The notes below the pieces were generated by a model. The model worked only from the letters and a program-made list of their open reading frames with translations. It had not been told where the DNA came from and did no database searches. Of a stretch of 64,000 nt of DNA, positions 33,651-42,633 are shown piece by piece; within the stretch, counting starts at the first letter, position 1, and each line of letters starts with the position of its first letter. The position numbers were made by a program, and so were the translations under genes. The DNA is from Paenibacillus sp. W2I17. GTDB taxonomy: Bacteria > Bacillota > Bacilli > Paenibacillales > Paenibacillaceae. The DNA lies in assembly GCF_030815985.1 (NCBI RefSeq), contig NZ_JAUSXM010000001.1, positions 6,696,001 to 6,760,000 of the forward strand. The letters run 5' to 3'.

Positions 33651-34373
33651 CTAAGAATAGGAACGTTGCTGTTCCCCGCCAGATCCCTTGTGGCTGGAAC
33701 TGCTGGAGCGTTTGCGATAACCTGCAAAGACTACACCTGCAATAACCACAACGATGAAGAGAATGCGCAATGCCGGATGTTCAGTAAAGTAAGGTAAGAG
33801 TCGCTGTTCCTCCGTGATCATATTAGAAGCCGTATACCCGAGAACAATGGCTCCGACATAGATGATCCAAGGAAAATGATTAATTAGTTTGATAAACAGG
33901 GTACTGCCCCAGACGATAATAGGTACACTAATCAGGAGTCCAAGGATGACAAGCACGAGATGCTGCTGCGCTGCTCCAGCAACTGCAATCACGTTATCTA
34001 ATCCCATGGCTGCATCCGCGATTACGATGGTACGAATAGCGGTCCACAAGGAAGTTCCCGCCTGGACATCATTGTGTTCATCACCCTGATCCGCCAATAA
34101 TTTATAGGCAATCCAGATCAGAAGTATGCCTCCCACAAGCAAGAGCCACGGAACTTTAAGCAACCATAAAACAACAACTGTTGCTAAAATTCGAATCAAA
34201 AGTGCGCCGCCAGTTCCATATAGAATCGCCTTTTTCTGCACGGAAGGGTGCAAATTTCGAGCTGCGAGACCAATGACGATGGCATTATCCCCAGCCAGAA
34301 TTAGATCAATAAAGACAACGTTCAGCAAAGCCAGCCAGAATGTGGGACTAAATAGCTCCATGAGATATGTCAC
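33651..34373 (-). CDS. TerC-family integral membrane protein (YjbE-like)
   Basis: 240-aa membrane protein with about seven helices. TerC motifs are NVVFIDLILAGDNAIVIGLAARNL (acidic residues inside a helix) and IVIADAAMGLDNVIAVAGAA. In Bacillus such proteins export manganese and serve metalation of secreted enzymes. The C-terminal tail is Ser/Lys-rich and cytoplasmic. GGAGTG lies before the start on the minus strand. A paralogue is divergently transcribed from 34449. No yybP-ykoY manganese riboswitch fits in the 75-bp space between them. Confidence 0.87.
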   Translation of the reverse strand: MTYLMELFSPTFWLALLNVVFIDLILAGDNAIVIGLAARNLHPSVQKKAILYGTGGALLIRILATVVVLWLLKVPWLLLVGGILLIWIAYKLLADQGDEHNDVQAGTSLWTAIRTIVIADAAMGLDNVIAVAGAAQQHLVLVILGLLISVPIIVWGSTLFIKLINHFPWIIYVGAIVLGYTASNMITEEQRLLPYFTEHPALRILFIVVVIAGVVFAGYRKRSSSSSHKGSGGEQQRSYS

Positions 34374-34448
34374 TCCTTATATACGGTTCAATCATTAAGA
34401 ATAGCATGGACAACTCCGACATACAAGTTAATGTGGGGGGATGAGGAC

Positions 34449-35108
34449 ATGGATACACTATGGCTTTTAACTGAAATTTTAATGATCAATCTGGTATTAA
34501 GTGGAGATAATGCGGTTGTTATTGCGCTTGCCAGTAAGGATCTGCCACCAATACAACGCAAAAAAGCGGTATGGTGGGGAGCTTTTGGTGCGGTACTGCT
34601 GCGTTGTGTATTAACCTTTGTAGCAGTATTATTGCTGGGAATTCCCTTTATCCAAGCGGCAGGTGGGCTGTTGCTACTCTGGATTGCAGTGAAGCTGCTG
34701 CTTCAAAATGATGATGAAGTACATATTCGAGAAGTTTCTACGACCTGGAAAGCGATTCAAACCATTCTGATTGCCGATTTTGTAATGAGTCTGGATAATG
34801 TTTTAGCCATAGCGGCTTTGGCAGATGGAGATTTGGCTCTGATCGTCATTGGTATTGCAATCAGTATCCCCATCGTCGTATGGGGGAGCGGGTTAATTGT
34901 TGGTTTGTTGAAGCGATTTCCGATTCTTGTATTCGTCGGATCAGGCATTCTGGCCTTCACAGCAGGTGAGATGGTGATGAAAGACCCCAAGTTAGGAGAA
35001 TGGCTGGGAGGTATGGCATCAGAGGTGCATACGCTGCTTCCCGTAGCAATGGCTTGTCTTGTGGTTGCGATTGGAGGCGCACATAAATTTGTGCGTAAGA
35101 ACGCATAG
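34449..35108 (+). CDS. TerC-family integral membrane protein, second paralogue
   Basis: 219-aa paralogue of the divergent TerC gene. It keeps both signature helices: EILMINLVLSGDNAVVIALAS and ILIADFVMSLDNVLAIAALADG. Seven hydrophobic segments are visible. ATG 34449 is favoured by GGGGGGATGAGG ahead; an ATG six codons upstream (34431) lies in that ribosome binding site. Probably a manganese (or other metal) exporter; the two paralogues may form heteromers or be regulated apart. Confidence 0.85.
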   Translation: MDTLWLLTEILMINLVLSGDNAVVIALASKDLPPIQRKKAVWWGAFGAVLLRCVLTFVAVLLLGIPFIQAAGGLLLLWIAVKLLLQNDDEVHIREVSTTWKAIQTILIADFVMSLDNVLAIAALADGDLALIVIGIAISIPIVVWGSGLIVGLLKRFPILVFVGSGILAFTAGEMVMKDPKLGEWLGGMASEVHTLLPVAMACLVVAIGGAHKFVRKNA

Positions 35109-35138
35109 TTTAATTTTGGATAAAAGCTTGAACATACG

Positions 35139-35169
35139 ACCGTCTGAACCGTCCGGTTTAGGCGGTTTT
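35139..35169 (+). terminator. Rho-independent terminator after the second terC
   Basis: ACCGTCTGAACC (35139-35150) / GGTTTAGGCGGT (35155-35166) with a four-base loop, then TTTTG. The next 230 bp to the LiaF-like gene show nothing else identifiable. Confidence 0.75.
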
Positions 35170-35401
35170 GTGTTGAGAGAATACACTTGTGAATACAACA
35201 ACCACTAGGCTGTCATAAGTTGCACATTTTAGGGTAATAAAGGTAAAGAACTCACACAAAGTGCGACATAAAGTATAGTTTTTTGCCGAAACATCGGATA
35301 CACTAGTAGCAGGATTACAGGTTTGGAAATCAACAGTCAGCATGGAATGCGTATCACTTATGAAGAAATAAAGTACATAGCCATAGTATAAGAGGTGATT
35401 G

Positions 35402-35899
35402 ATGATGAGGATGAGAAATGAAAAAGCGATTGGACTATTTATTGTAGCTGCGGGAATTATTATTCTGCTTGGCAAGTTTGGCGTGTTTGGATTTATTGGT
35501 CGCAATTTCTGGCCTTTGCTGATCCTGCTGCCAGGCATCGCCCTTCATGCGTTATATTATGCGCGTATTTCACCATCGTGGTCACTCGTTCCTGCCGGCA
35601 TACTAACGGTGTATGGTGTTTTATTCAGTATAACGAATACATGGGGCGCTGGACTTATGAGCAGGATGTGGCCAGCATTCTTGCTTGGGATCGCCATAGG
35701 GTTACTCGAATATGGAATGGCTGAACGACGAAGACCGGAATATGTGTTACCTGCAGCTTTGATCCTTGGTGCGGTGTCCATCATATTATTCGGATTTACC
35801 TTGCTGCAAACGGGAATAATCTATGTACTTGCTGTCCTTTTGATCTTGGGCGGAGTCTGGTTATTACTTGGACGAGGACGTCAAGGGAGAGGCTGGTAA
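35402..35899 (+). CDS. LiaI/LiaF-like transmembrane protein
   Basis: 165-aa membrane protein with about six hydrophobic segments. The N-terminal AIGLFIVAAGIIILLGKFGVF and NFWPLLILLPGIALHAL resemble the LiaF-like (DUF5668) membrane module found in envelope-stress sensing modules. No soluble LiaF C-terminal domain is present. The start is one of three close ATGs (35402, 35405, 35411) after AGAGGTGA at 35391-35398. It has no histidine kinase or response regulator next to it, so function is inferred weakly. Confidence 0.6.
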   Translation: MMRMRNEKAIGLFIVAAGIIILLGKFGVFGFIGRNFWPLLILLPGIALHALYYARISPSWSLVPAGILTVYGVLFSITNTWGAGLMSRMWPAFLLGIAIGLLEYGMAERRRPEYVLPAALILGAVSIILFGFTLLQTGIIYVLAVLLILGGVWLLLGRGRQGRGW

Positions 35900-36076
35900 C
35901 ATTCCCAGTGGTCTTTTCGTGCGAAATATCTTGATTTTTACCTATAATAAACTATAATATAAGGGATATAGACATGCGTCGGGATATCACCGACGCTTAT
36001 TTTGTGAGTAACCTGCGAAATTGCGGGAAGTTTAAGTAGATATGATTTGAAATTGGAAAGGATATGGATACAAAAC

Positions 36077-37921
36077 ATGCATTCAAGAGAACACATTCGC
36101 AATATTGCGATTATTGCCCACGTCGACCACGGAAAAACAACACTCGTTGACAAGTTGCTCCAGCAATCCGGTACTTACCGAGATCACGAAACGGTACAGG
36201 AGCGCGTAATGGACTCCAACGATTTGGAGCGTGAACGCGGTATTACGATTTTGGCCAAAAACACGGCTATAACTTATAAAGATTACCTGATTAATATTGT
36301 GGATACACCAGGACACGCCGACTTCGGTGGTGAAGTTGAACGTATCATGAAAATGGTTGACGGTGTATTGCTCGTTGTTGATGCTTATGAAGGCTGTATG
36401 CCACAAACGAAGTTCGTACTTCGTAAAGCACTTGAGCATAACTTGACACCAATCGTTGTTGTAAACAAAATTGACCGTCCAGCGGCTCGTCCGACTGAGG
36501 TTATTGATGAAGTATTGGACCTGTTCATTGAACTGGGTGCCAACGATCAACAACTCGAATTCCCTGTTGTATATGCTTCCGCATTGAACGGAACATCCAG
36601 CATGGATAATGATCCTGCCAAACAAGATGACAACATGATGGCGATCTACAATACCATCGTTAGTCATATCCCACACCCTACCGAAAATGTTGAAGAACCA
36701 CTTCAATTCCTCGTTACTTTGATGGACTACAATGAATACCTTGGCCGTATTGCCATTGGTCGTGTTAACCGCGGTGTGATCCGTCAAGGACAATCGGTAA
36801 CGGTTATTATGCGTGATGGTAAGAGCAAAACTGCACGTATCGAGAAACTGTTTGGTTTCCAAGGTCTCAAACGTATTGAGACGGAAGAAGCAGGAGCAGG
36901 CGACATCGTTGCCATTGCAGGGATCAAGGACATCAACATTGGTGAAACCATTGCCGACCCTAACAACCCGGAAGCTTTGCCAGTTCTGAAAATTGATGAG
37001 CCAACACTGCAAATGACGTTCCTCGTGAACAACAGTCCATTCGCAGGTCGTGAAGGTAAATGGGTAACTTCCCGTAAACTTCGTGAGCGTTTGTTAAAAG
37101 AGTTAGAAACAGACGTTTCCCTTCGTGTTGACGAAACGGATAGCCCTGATGCATTTATCGTTTCCGGACGTGGTGAGCTTCACTTGGGTATCCTGATTGA
37201 AAATATGCGTCGTGAAGGATATGAGCTTCAAGTATCCAAACCAGAAGTTATCGTAAGAGAAGTTGACGGTAAGAAAATGGAACCTGTTGAGCGCTTGTTG
37301 ATTGATATCCCTGAAGAGAGCATGGGTTCCGTAATGGAGAGCCTGGGCGCACGTAAAGCAGAGATGGTTAACATGGTTAACACAGGCAGTGGTCAAGTTC
37401 GTCTGGAGTTCCTGATTCCAGCACGTGGTTTGATCGGATATAGCACAAACTTCCTGACATTGACTCGTGGTTACGGTGTAATGAACCATGCATTTGACAG
37501 CTACGCTCCAGTAGTATCCGGTCAAGTGGGTGGACGTCACCAAGGCGTGTTGATCTCAACTGAAACGGGTACATCTACGTTCTATGGCATGATGGGTGTT
37601 GAAGATCGCGGTACGCTCTTCTTGGAGCCGGGTACTGAAATCTACGAAGGTATGATTGTTGGTGAACATACACGTGACAATGATATCGTTGTTAACATCT
37701 GCAAAGAAAAACAACTGACTAACGTTCGTTCTTCCGGTAAAGATGATACGGTTAAAATCAAAACTCCGATTATCTTCTCGTTGGAACAGGCGCTTGAATA
37801 TCTGAATGAAGATGAATATTGTGAGATTACACCAAAATCTATTCGTCTTCGTAAAAAGATCCTGAACAAATCCGAGCGTGAACGTGCAGAAAAACAACGC
37901 AAAATGGCTTCTAAAGCCTAA
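36077..37921 (+). CDS. typA: Translational GTPase TypA/BipA
   Basis: 614-aa ribosome-binding GTPase related to EF-G and LepA, needed for 50S assembly at low temperature and under stress. G1 is AHVDHGKTT (about residues 12-20), the switch I area has [14 protein letters not shown]3 is [11 protein letters not shown] and G4 NKIDRP. Domains II, III, V and the BipA-specific C-terminal domain ([19 protein letters not shown]) follow. ATG 36077 gives the family start ([18 protein letters not shown]). GGAAAGGA at 36055-36062 is rather far, so an upstream TTG at 36047 cannot be wholly excluded. Confidence 0.95.
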   Translation: MHSREHIRNIAIIAHVDHGKTTLVDKLLQQSGTYRDHETVQERVMDSNDLERERGITILAKNTAITYKDYLINIVDTPGHADFGGEVERIMKMVDGVLLVVDAYEGCMPQTKFVLRKALEHNLTPIVVVNKIDRPAARPTEVIDEVLDLFIELGANDQQLEFPVVYASALNGTSSMDNDPAKQDDNMMAIYNTIVSHIPHPTENVEEPLQFLVTLMDYNEYLGRIAIGRVNRGVIRQGQSVTVIMRDGKSKTARIEKLFGFQGLKRIETEEAGAGDIVAIAGIKDINIGETIADPNNPEALPVLKIDEPTLQMTFLVNNSPFAGREGKWVTSRKLRERLLKELETDVSLRVDETDSPDAFIVSGRGELHLGILIENMRREGYELQVSKPEVIVREVDGKKMEPVERLLIDIPEESMGSVMESLGARKAEMVNMVNTGSGQVRLEFLIPARGLIGYSTNFLTLTRGYGVMNHAFDSYAPVVSGQVGGRHQGVLISTETGTSTFYGMMGVEDRGTLFLEPGTEIYEGMIVGEHTRDNDIVVNICKEKQLTNVRSSGKDDTVKIKTPIIFSLEQALEYLNEDEYCEITPKSIRLRKKILNKSERERAEKQRKMASKA

Positions 37922-38021
37922 TAACAACAAAATAATATATATAAGTTAGCGTTTGATTGGCCCGACAAGTAACGAGAGCTTGTACAGCTAAAGTAGTGTA
38001 GGGATCAGAATCGATTCTGAA

Positions 38022-38099
38022 GAAGCGAAGCGTTCGCCTTTATCCCCGGATTTTACCATTAAAAAATGGATCAAAAAAATCTGGGGATAACAGCGATCG
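38022..38099. repeat. Dispersed palindromic repeat, second copy of the 77-78-bp core
   Basis: Lies in the 302-bp gap between typA and ylaH. GAAGCG(A/T)AGCGTTCGCC and then TATCCCCGGATTTT ... AAATCTGGGGATAACAGCG match the core at 10759-10835. Flanks differ from that copy, though an outer inverted pair TATAAGTTA (37940-37948) / TAACTTATA (38180-38188) frames this one too. A small hairpin GACCGAAACGGTC is at 38114-38126. No coding capacity. Confidence 0.7.
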
Positions 38100-38222
38100 T
38101 AAGAACGAGCTGAGACCGAAACGGTCACGACGCACGTACTGGGCTCTCTAAGTTGCTAGAGGGGATTCCATCAACCCAGTTAACTTATATCCTAGCATGA
38201 ACACGAAAGGAGCTGGCTGTGC

Positions 38223-38519
38223 ATGCAAGCATGGTTCGCATCACACCCGATCGTAGCCTACATCGTCATCTTTGTATTGATTACTTACGTATATAACAAG
38301 GTTTTTCGGGTACGTCAGAAATTACCGCTTGGTAAGGAAATCGTTCTCTATATTTTGATGGCGATGGGCACATTCATGCTTCTTATTTTTCAAATCGACA
38401 AGCTTCCCATCATTCAATGTTTGCTGGTGGCGGTTGGTTTGATGTTATTAGTGAGAGTGCGTTATTTTATTGAAGGTCGTCAAAAGAAAAAAGCGGAAGC
38501 TGCCGCTCGAAACTCATAA
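38223..38519 (+). CDS. ylaH: YlaH-like membrane protein
   Basis: 98-aa protein with three membrane helices (IVAYIVIFVLITYVYNKVF, EIVLYILMAMGTFMLLIF, IIQCLLVAVGLMLLVRV) and a basic cytoplasmic tail (EGRQKKKAEAAARNS). Matches the YlaH family, which follows typA in Bacillus as well. Function unknown. AAAGGAG at 38206-38212 precedes the ATG at 38223. A repeat element separates it from typA. Confidence 0.8.
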   Translation: MQAWFASHPIVAYIVIFVLITYVYNKVFRVRQKLPLGKEIVLYILMAMGTFMLLIFQIDKLPIIQCLLVAVGLMLLVRVRYFIEGRQKKKAEAAARNS

Positions 38520-38534
38520 ATCCTGTCTTGTACA

Positions 38535-38575
38535 GACCATCCGTTTTCCTTAGGGAAAGCGGTTGTCTTTTATTT
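38535..38575 (+). terminator. Terminator after ylaH
   Basis: GACCATCCGTTTTCC (38535-38549) pairs imperfectly with GGAAAGCGGTTGTC (38554-38567), then TTTTATTT. Confidence 0.65.
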
Positions 38576-38609
38576 AGACAAAAACAGATGTGATAAAGGT
38601 GTTGAAGAT

Positions 38610-39671
38610 ATGAACTCAAATTCGAACGGACTGCCTCCACGGAGACAGGCACCAACGCAATCCGGTGCTTCTGGATCGAAAAATGGCAAGGGCAAGCAGC
38701 CTAAGAAGAAAAAGAGAATGAATGCTTTTGGCAGAATCCTTTTAAGTCTATTGGTTATTGCCATTGTGGTAGGCGGTGGATATGCGTACTGGGTATACAA
38801 TCAAGTCGTGGATACAGGCATCGATAAACCGGTACCTCCCGGGATGTCAGCCACAACCAAACCGATCACGATGCTGTTATTAGGCACAGATAACCGTCCT
38901 GAAACTGGCACATATCTCTCGGATGTTGTTATGGTAGCTTCGTTGAATCCGGAGACCAAGACGGCAACCATTGTATCTTTGCCTCGAGACACGCGTATTC
39001 AATTGGATGGGTACAAATCCAACAAGCTGAATTCCTATTATCCAAGATTCAAAGCACAGGAAAAAACCACTGGCAAAAATGCAGAGGATCAGATGAAAGA
39101 AATGATGGGCAAGTATTTGGATGTAGATATTAATTATACAACCGTCCTGAATTTCCAGGCATTCCGTGATGCTGTCAATGCCGTGGGTGGCGTGGATGTG
39201 ACTGTGGATAAAAATATGTGTTATAGAGATACAGCCGATGGTACAGATATCAATCTGGTCGCAGGCGCACAACATCTCGATGGTAAAGCAGCACTAGATT
39301 TTGTTCGTTACCGCAAATCCAATTGTAATCCGAAGACTGATGAATCCAATGACTTTGATCGTAACAAACGTCAAAACCAAGTGCTGAACTCCATGCTAGA
39401 TCAGATGAAATCTCTTGGGGGCATTACAAAGATCAGCAAAGTGATTGGTGCAGTTGACAAGAATATGACGACAGATGTGGAATCGGAACAAATGAAAAAC
39501 TTTATCTCGACGTATTGGAACATTTCCACTTCGGATGTACATTATACTCCGGTTACCGGAGAGTGGAGAAGTCCATATGTGTATATTAATGAGACGGAAC
39601 TCGCCAATGCAAAGCAGGCATTACAAAATACACTTTCAGGTAAAGTAACCACTTCAACTTCAGGTGAATAA
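38610..39671 (+). CDS. LytR-CpsA-Psr (LCP) family cell-wall glycopolymer transferase
   Basis: 353-aa LCP enzyme that moves teichoic acid or other glycopolymers from undecaprenyl phosphate to peptidoglycan. A cytoplasmic basic, proline-containing tail of ~40 residues precedes a single helix (ILLSLLVIAIVVGGGYAYWV, about 43-62). The extracellular domain shows ITMLLLGTDNRPETGTYLSDVVMVASL and TIVSLPRDTRIQLDGYKSNKLNSYY, with the conserved Arg/Asp residues that bind the pyrophosphate lipid, and LDFVRYRKSN later. Start ATG 38610 follows AAAGGTG. One of probably several paralogues in the genome. Confidence 0.92.
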   Translation: MNSNSNGLPPRRQAPTQSGASGSKNGKGKQPKKKKRMNAFGRILLSLLVIAIVVGGGYAYWVYNQVVDTGIDKPVPPGMSATTKPITMLLLGTDNRPETGTYLSDVVMVASLNPETKTATIVSLPRDTRIQLDGYKSNKLNSYYPRFKAQEKTTGKNAEDQMKEMMGKYLDVDINYTTVLNFQAFRDAVNAVGGVDVTVDKNMCYRDTADGTDINLVAGAQHLDGKAALDFVRYRKSNCNPKTDESNDFDRNKRQNQVLNSMLDQMKSLGGITKISKVIGAVDKNMTTDVESEQMKNFISTYWNISTSDVHYTPVTGEWRSPYVYINETELANAKQALQNTLSGKVTTSTSGE

Positions 39672-39688
39672 CCTTCATTCTTTTGGGA

Positions 39689-39718
39689 TTGGAAGCACGT
39701 TAATCGGTATGCTATAAT
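39689..39718 (+). promoter_or_regulatory. Probable SigA promoter of the flavin-binding-like gene
   Basis: TTGGAA (39689-39694), 18-bp spacer, TATAAT (39713-39718), about 50 bp before the start at 39770. Confidence 0.5.
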
Positions 39719-39769
39719 AACATAAACCAAGTACAAGAATTGCATAAAGAAGGTTAGGGGGCTGGTTGA

Positions 39770-40222
39770 ATGTCCGAAGCCGTCACACAATTAACTGAAT
39801 CTCTTTTACAGCAATTCAAGAATGAGACCTTTGTGCTTCTGAGCACAGTGGATGTAGAATCCGGAGGTCCGACTTCAACAGCCATCTCCTGGATTTATGC
39901 GGAGAATGCTTCTACTTTTCGTTTAGCGATCGATCATCGTTCACGTTTAGTGAATAACATGATTACTAATCCGCTCATTACAGTGACTGTCTTTGGAGAA
40001 GAGACGGTCTACGCAGTGAACGGACGTGCTGCGGTACGTCAAGATCCGCTGCAGGACGTTCCATTTAATATGTGCTGTTTTGACATTACAATTGAAGCGG
40101 TGAGGAATGCTCTGTTTTACGGCGCTCAATTGTCCTCTGTGCCTCAATATGTCAAAATATATGATCAGCGTGCTGCTGAGAAATTAGATGAGCAGGTTTT
40201 TGCTGCCATGAAAAAAGCCTAG
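39770..40222 (+). CDS. Pyridoxamine 5'-phosphate oxidase-family (split-barrel) protein
   Basis: 150-aa protein with the split-barrel flavin-binding fold pattern: FVLLSTVDVESGGPTSTAISWIYAENASTFRLAIDH followed by SRLVNNMITNPLITVTVFG. These match PPOx-like proteins that bind FMN, F420 or heme; the true PNPOx substrate residues are not evident, so the cofactor and reaction are unknown. A YlaL-like identity is possible given the neighbouring yla genes. GGTTAGGGGGC at 39752-39762 precedes the ATG. It ends 7 bp from the convergent ylaJ. Confidence 0.75.
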   Translation: MSEAVTQLTESLLQQFKNETFVLLSTVDVESGGPTSTAISWIYAENASTFRLAIDHRSRLVNNMITNPLITVTVFGEETVYAVNGRAAVRQDPLQDVPFNMCCFDITIEAVRNALFYGAQLSSVPQYVKIYDQRAAEKLDEQVFAAMKKA

Positions 40223-40229
40223 TGAGAGA

Positions 40230-40925
40230 TCACTGGGCTTTTTGTTGTCTTTTGTCAGATGAATGCAGCTGCTGCATTTGTTGTTTTTGATTCACGTTTT
40301 CATCCGGATTTTGGCGGACTTTGACGTCTTTCGGGAGTTGAGGGATAATTCGTCCCACCATGTCAGCAAGTTCTGAAGCAAAACCGGAGATTGGGTGCCC
40401 TTGACGAATATGTTCACCGATTTCTTTAATTCGTTCAGTGACATCTGCATCTGCAGTAACGATGGAATCTACACCTTCGGGGTCTTTGCGAAGCGCTTCG
40501 GCAACAGAGTACTTAATGGTACCAACCCGAGCACGTTCCAGTTCACCATCAACATCGATGCCAACTACGGCTGTATTACCGAGTATGACGCAGTTCGCAT
40601 CTTCAACACCTTCCACTTGCTTGGCAAGGGCTTTAAGGTGATTGATTCGTTTTTCATTTGGCATCCGGCCACTCTGTGCATCATCCGCAATGTTGGTATC
40701 ATGGACTTCACCTGTATTCTCATTGAGACGGTCCAAACGTGAAGGATTCATCCGATCTTCCTGTGCATTAAGCATATGAGATCCTTTCCCTTGATCTTGC
40801 TGAGTTGTTACATTTCCTCCGTAACCTTTCGCATGTGTACCTTGATTCGGCGAAGCGCTGCGTGTGGAACTGTTGCAACCTGTAAGTATAAAGATCAGAA
40901 GCAGCGTGCAAACCCATATTTTCAT
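40230..40925 (-). CDS. ylaJ: YhcN/YlaJ-family sporulation lipoprotein
   Basis: 231-aa lipoprotein. The signal peptide ends in lipobox LTGC with C17 as the lipidated residue. The body has the YhcN/YlaJ pattern VEGVEDANCVILGNTAVVGIDVDGE and a DPEGVDSIVTADADVTERI segment resembling a small alpha-beta secretin-like fold. Family members sit in the spore inner membrane and help germination or outgrowth. The C-terminal tail is Gln-rich. AGGATG lies before the start (minus strand). Located next to ylaK as in Bacillus, but on the opposite strand. Confidence 0.87.
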   Translation of the reverse strand: MKIWVCTLLLIFILTGCNSSTRSASPNQGTHAKGYGGNVTTQQDQGKGSHMLNAQEDRMNPSRLDRLNENTGEVHDTNIADDAQSGRMPNEKRINHLKALAKQVEGVEDANCVILGNTAVVGIDVDGELERARVGTIKYSVAEALRKDPEGVDSIVTADADVTERIKEIGEHIRQGHPISGFASELADMVGRIIPQLPKDVKVRQNPDENVNQKQQMQQLHSSDKRQQKAQ

Positions 40926-41077
40926 AAATGTTCATCCTTTCTTGGAGTTTTTCAGAATGGTTGACAATTATTTTGCCCTAGTCGAATACATTTATGTATG
41001 GGATCATGATTGTCCATGCCGCTGCTGAAAGATCACACTATTCATGCCTTTAACGACGCCGCTTTGGAGGGGATTGA

Positions 41078-42412
41078 ATGAAAAAGATTTTTGTATTGGA
41101 TACCAACGTGCTTCTGCATGACCCCAATGCCATATTTGCCTTTGAGGAACATGAGGTAATCATTCCCGCGGTTGTACTGGAGGAGATCGACTCCAAAAAA
41201 AGAAATGCCGATGAAATTGGGCGTAATGCCCGTAATGTATCCAGACTGTTAGACGGATTACGTGAGCTGGGTCACTTGCACAGTGGGGTACCTTTGGCTA
41301 ATGGAGGTAACCTGAAAGTAGAGCTGAATCATCGGAGTTTCGTGAAAGTTCAGGAAATGTTTGGTGAAGTGTCCAACGATAATCGCATTTTGGCTGTCGC
41401 ACTGAATTATCAGATTGAAGAGAATGAAAAGGAAGTAGTCGAAAGACAGGTCGTGCTTGTCAGTAAAGATGTACTTGTGCGTATCAAAGCGGATGTACTT
41501 GGTCTGTTCACACAGGATTACTTATCAGATCGGACGGCAGGACTCAGTGAGTTATATCCAGGATATACGGCCCTAAAAGTTCATCCGTCAGTGATTGATG
41601 AGTTTTACACATATCGTTTTTTACCAATCAAACCGTTGCAGTTGTCTTATTCGTTGTATCCGAATGAATTTGTCATTCTCAAGGATGAGATGGGAACCAA
41701 TAAATCGGCTTTGCTTAAAGTCAATACAGAGGGAACAAAGCTGGAGCCGCTTTTCCTCAGTAATGATAATGTCTGGGGTATTAGCGCACGTAACGCACAA
41801 CAACGCATGGCACTGGAACTGCTTTTGAATGATGACATCCCGCTTGTTACCATCACCGGTAAAGCTGGAACAGGGAAAACCTTGCTGGCACTTGCAGCAG
41901 GTCTGCTAAAGGTAGAGGATGATCATAAATACAAAAAACTGTTGATCGCTCGTCCTGTCGTTCCGATGGGGAAAGATATCGGTTACTTGCCTGGTGAGAA
42001 GGAGGAAAAACTTCGTCCATGGATGCAGCCGATTTATGATAATCTGGAGTTTTTGTTTGACACCAAAAAAGCCGGAGATATCGATAAAATTCTAATGGGG
42101 CTTGGCAGTATTCAGGTGGAAGCCTTAACGTATATTCGTGGAAGATCGATACCTGGACAGTTTATCATTATTGATGAAGCCCAGAACCTGTCGCGCCACG
42201 AAGTGAAGACCATTGTATCAAGGGTTGGTGAAGGCAGTAAAATTATTTTGATGGGAGACCCCGAACAGATAGACCATCCGTATCTTGATTCTGCCAGTAA
42301 CGGTCTGACGTATATCGTGGAACGGTTCAAACAAGAGGGAATCAGCGGACACATCATGCTCGAAAAAGGAGAACGGTCCAAGCTGGCACAGCTTGCAGCT
42401 GATTTATTGTAA
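41078..42412 (+). CDS. ylaK: PIN domain-PhoH fusion ATPase (YlaK-like)
   Basis: 444-aa protein. Residues 1-~140 are a PIN ribonuclease domain (KIFVLDTNVLLHDPNAI with catalytic Asp, then PAVVLEEIDSKKR and VLVSKDVLVRIKA). The C-terminal half is a PhoH ATPase with Walker A GKAGTGKT (261-268) and Walker B FIIIDEAQNLSRHE. PhoH2-type proteins couple RNA unwinding and cleavage. GGAGGGG at 41066-41072 precedes the ATG. Distinct from the PIN-less PhoH at 6311-7282. Targets in Bacillota are unknown. Confidence 0.9.
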   Translation: MKKIFVLDTNVLLHDPNAIFAFEEHEVIIPAVVLEEIDSKKRNADEIGRNARNVSRLLDGLRELGHLHSGVPLANGGNLKVELNHRSFVKVQEMFGEVSNDNRILAVALNYQIEENEKEVVERQVVLVSKDVLVRIKADVLGLFTQDYLSDRTAGLSELYPGYTALKVHPSVIDEFYTYRFLPIKPLQLSYSLYPNEFVILKDEMGTNKSALLKVNTEGTKLEPLFLSNDNVWGISARNAQQRMALELLLNDDIPLVTITGKAGTGKTLLALAAGLLKVEDDHKYKKLLIARPVVPMGKDIGYLPGEKEEKLRPWMQPIYDNLEFLFDTKKAGDIDKILMGLGSIQVEALTYIRGRSIPGQFIIIDEAQNLSRHEVKTIVSRVGEGSKIILMGDPEQIDHPYLDSASNGLTYIVERFKQEGISGHIMLEKGERSKLAQLAADLL

Positions 42413-42449
42413 TATTTAGGGGATTTATTTCCCGGAAAATGTTGTTATT

Positions 42450-42475
42450 AAAGCCGGCTCCTGAAGCCGGCTTTT
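42450..42475 (+). terminator. Rho-independent terminator after ylaK
   Basis: AAGCCGGCT (42451-42459) / AGCCGGCTT (42465-42473), five-base loop, T-run to 42475. Confidence 0.92.
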
Positions 42476-42633
42476 TGCTGAAAAAATAAGTAAGCGTTAT
42501 TACACAGAACTCGATATGCTCTTATTATGCAAAAATCCGAAAAAGTGTTTTTCGGCAGGGTAGGACAAGAGTACTACTTATTTGTTACAATAATTGCTGC
42601 AGGAAAAAACTAGGTGAACAGGGAGGGAAGTTA

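Noticed and set aside
36083..37012. 309-codon minus-strand open frame
   Set aside because: Antisense to typA, which is a full-length, strongly conserved GTPase; no ribosome binding site or family motif.
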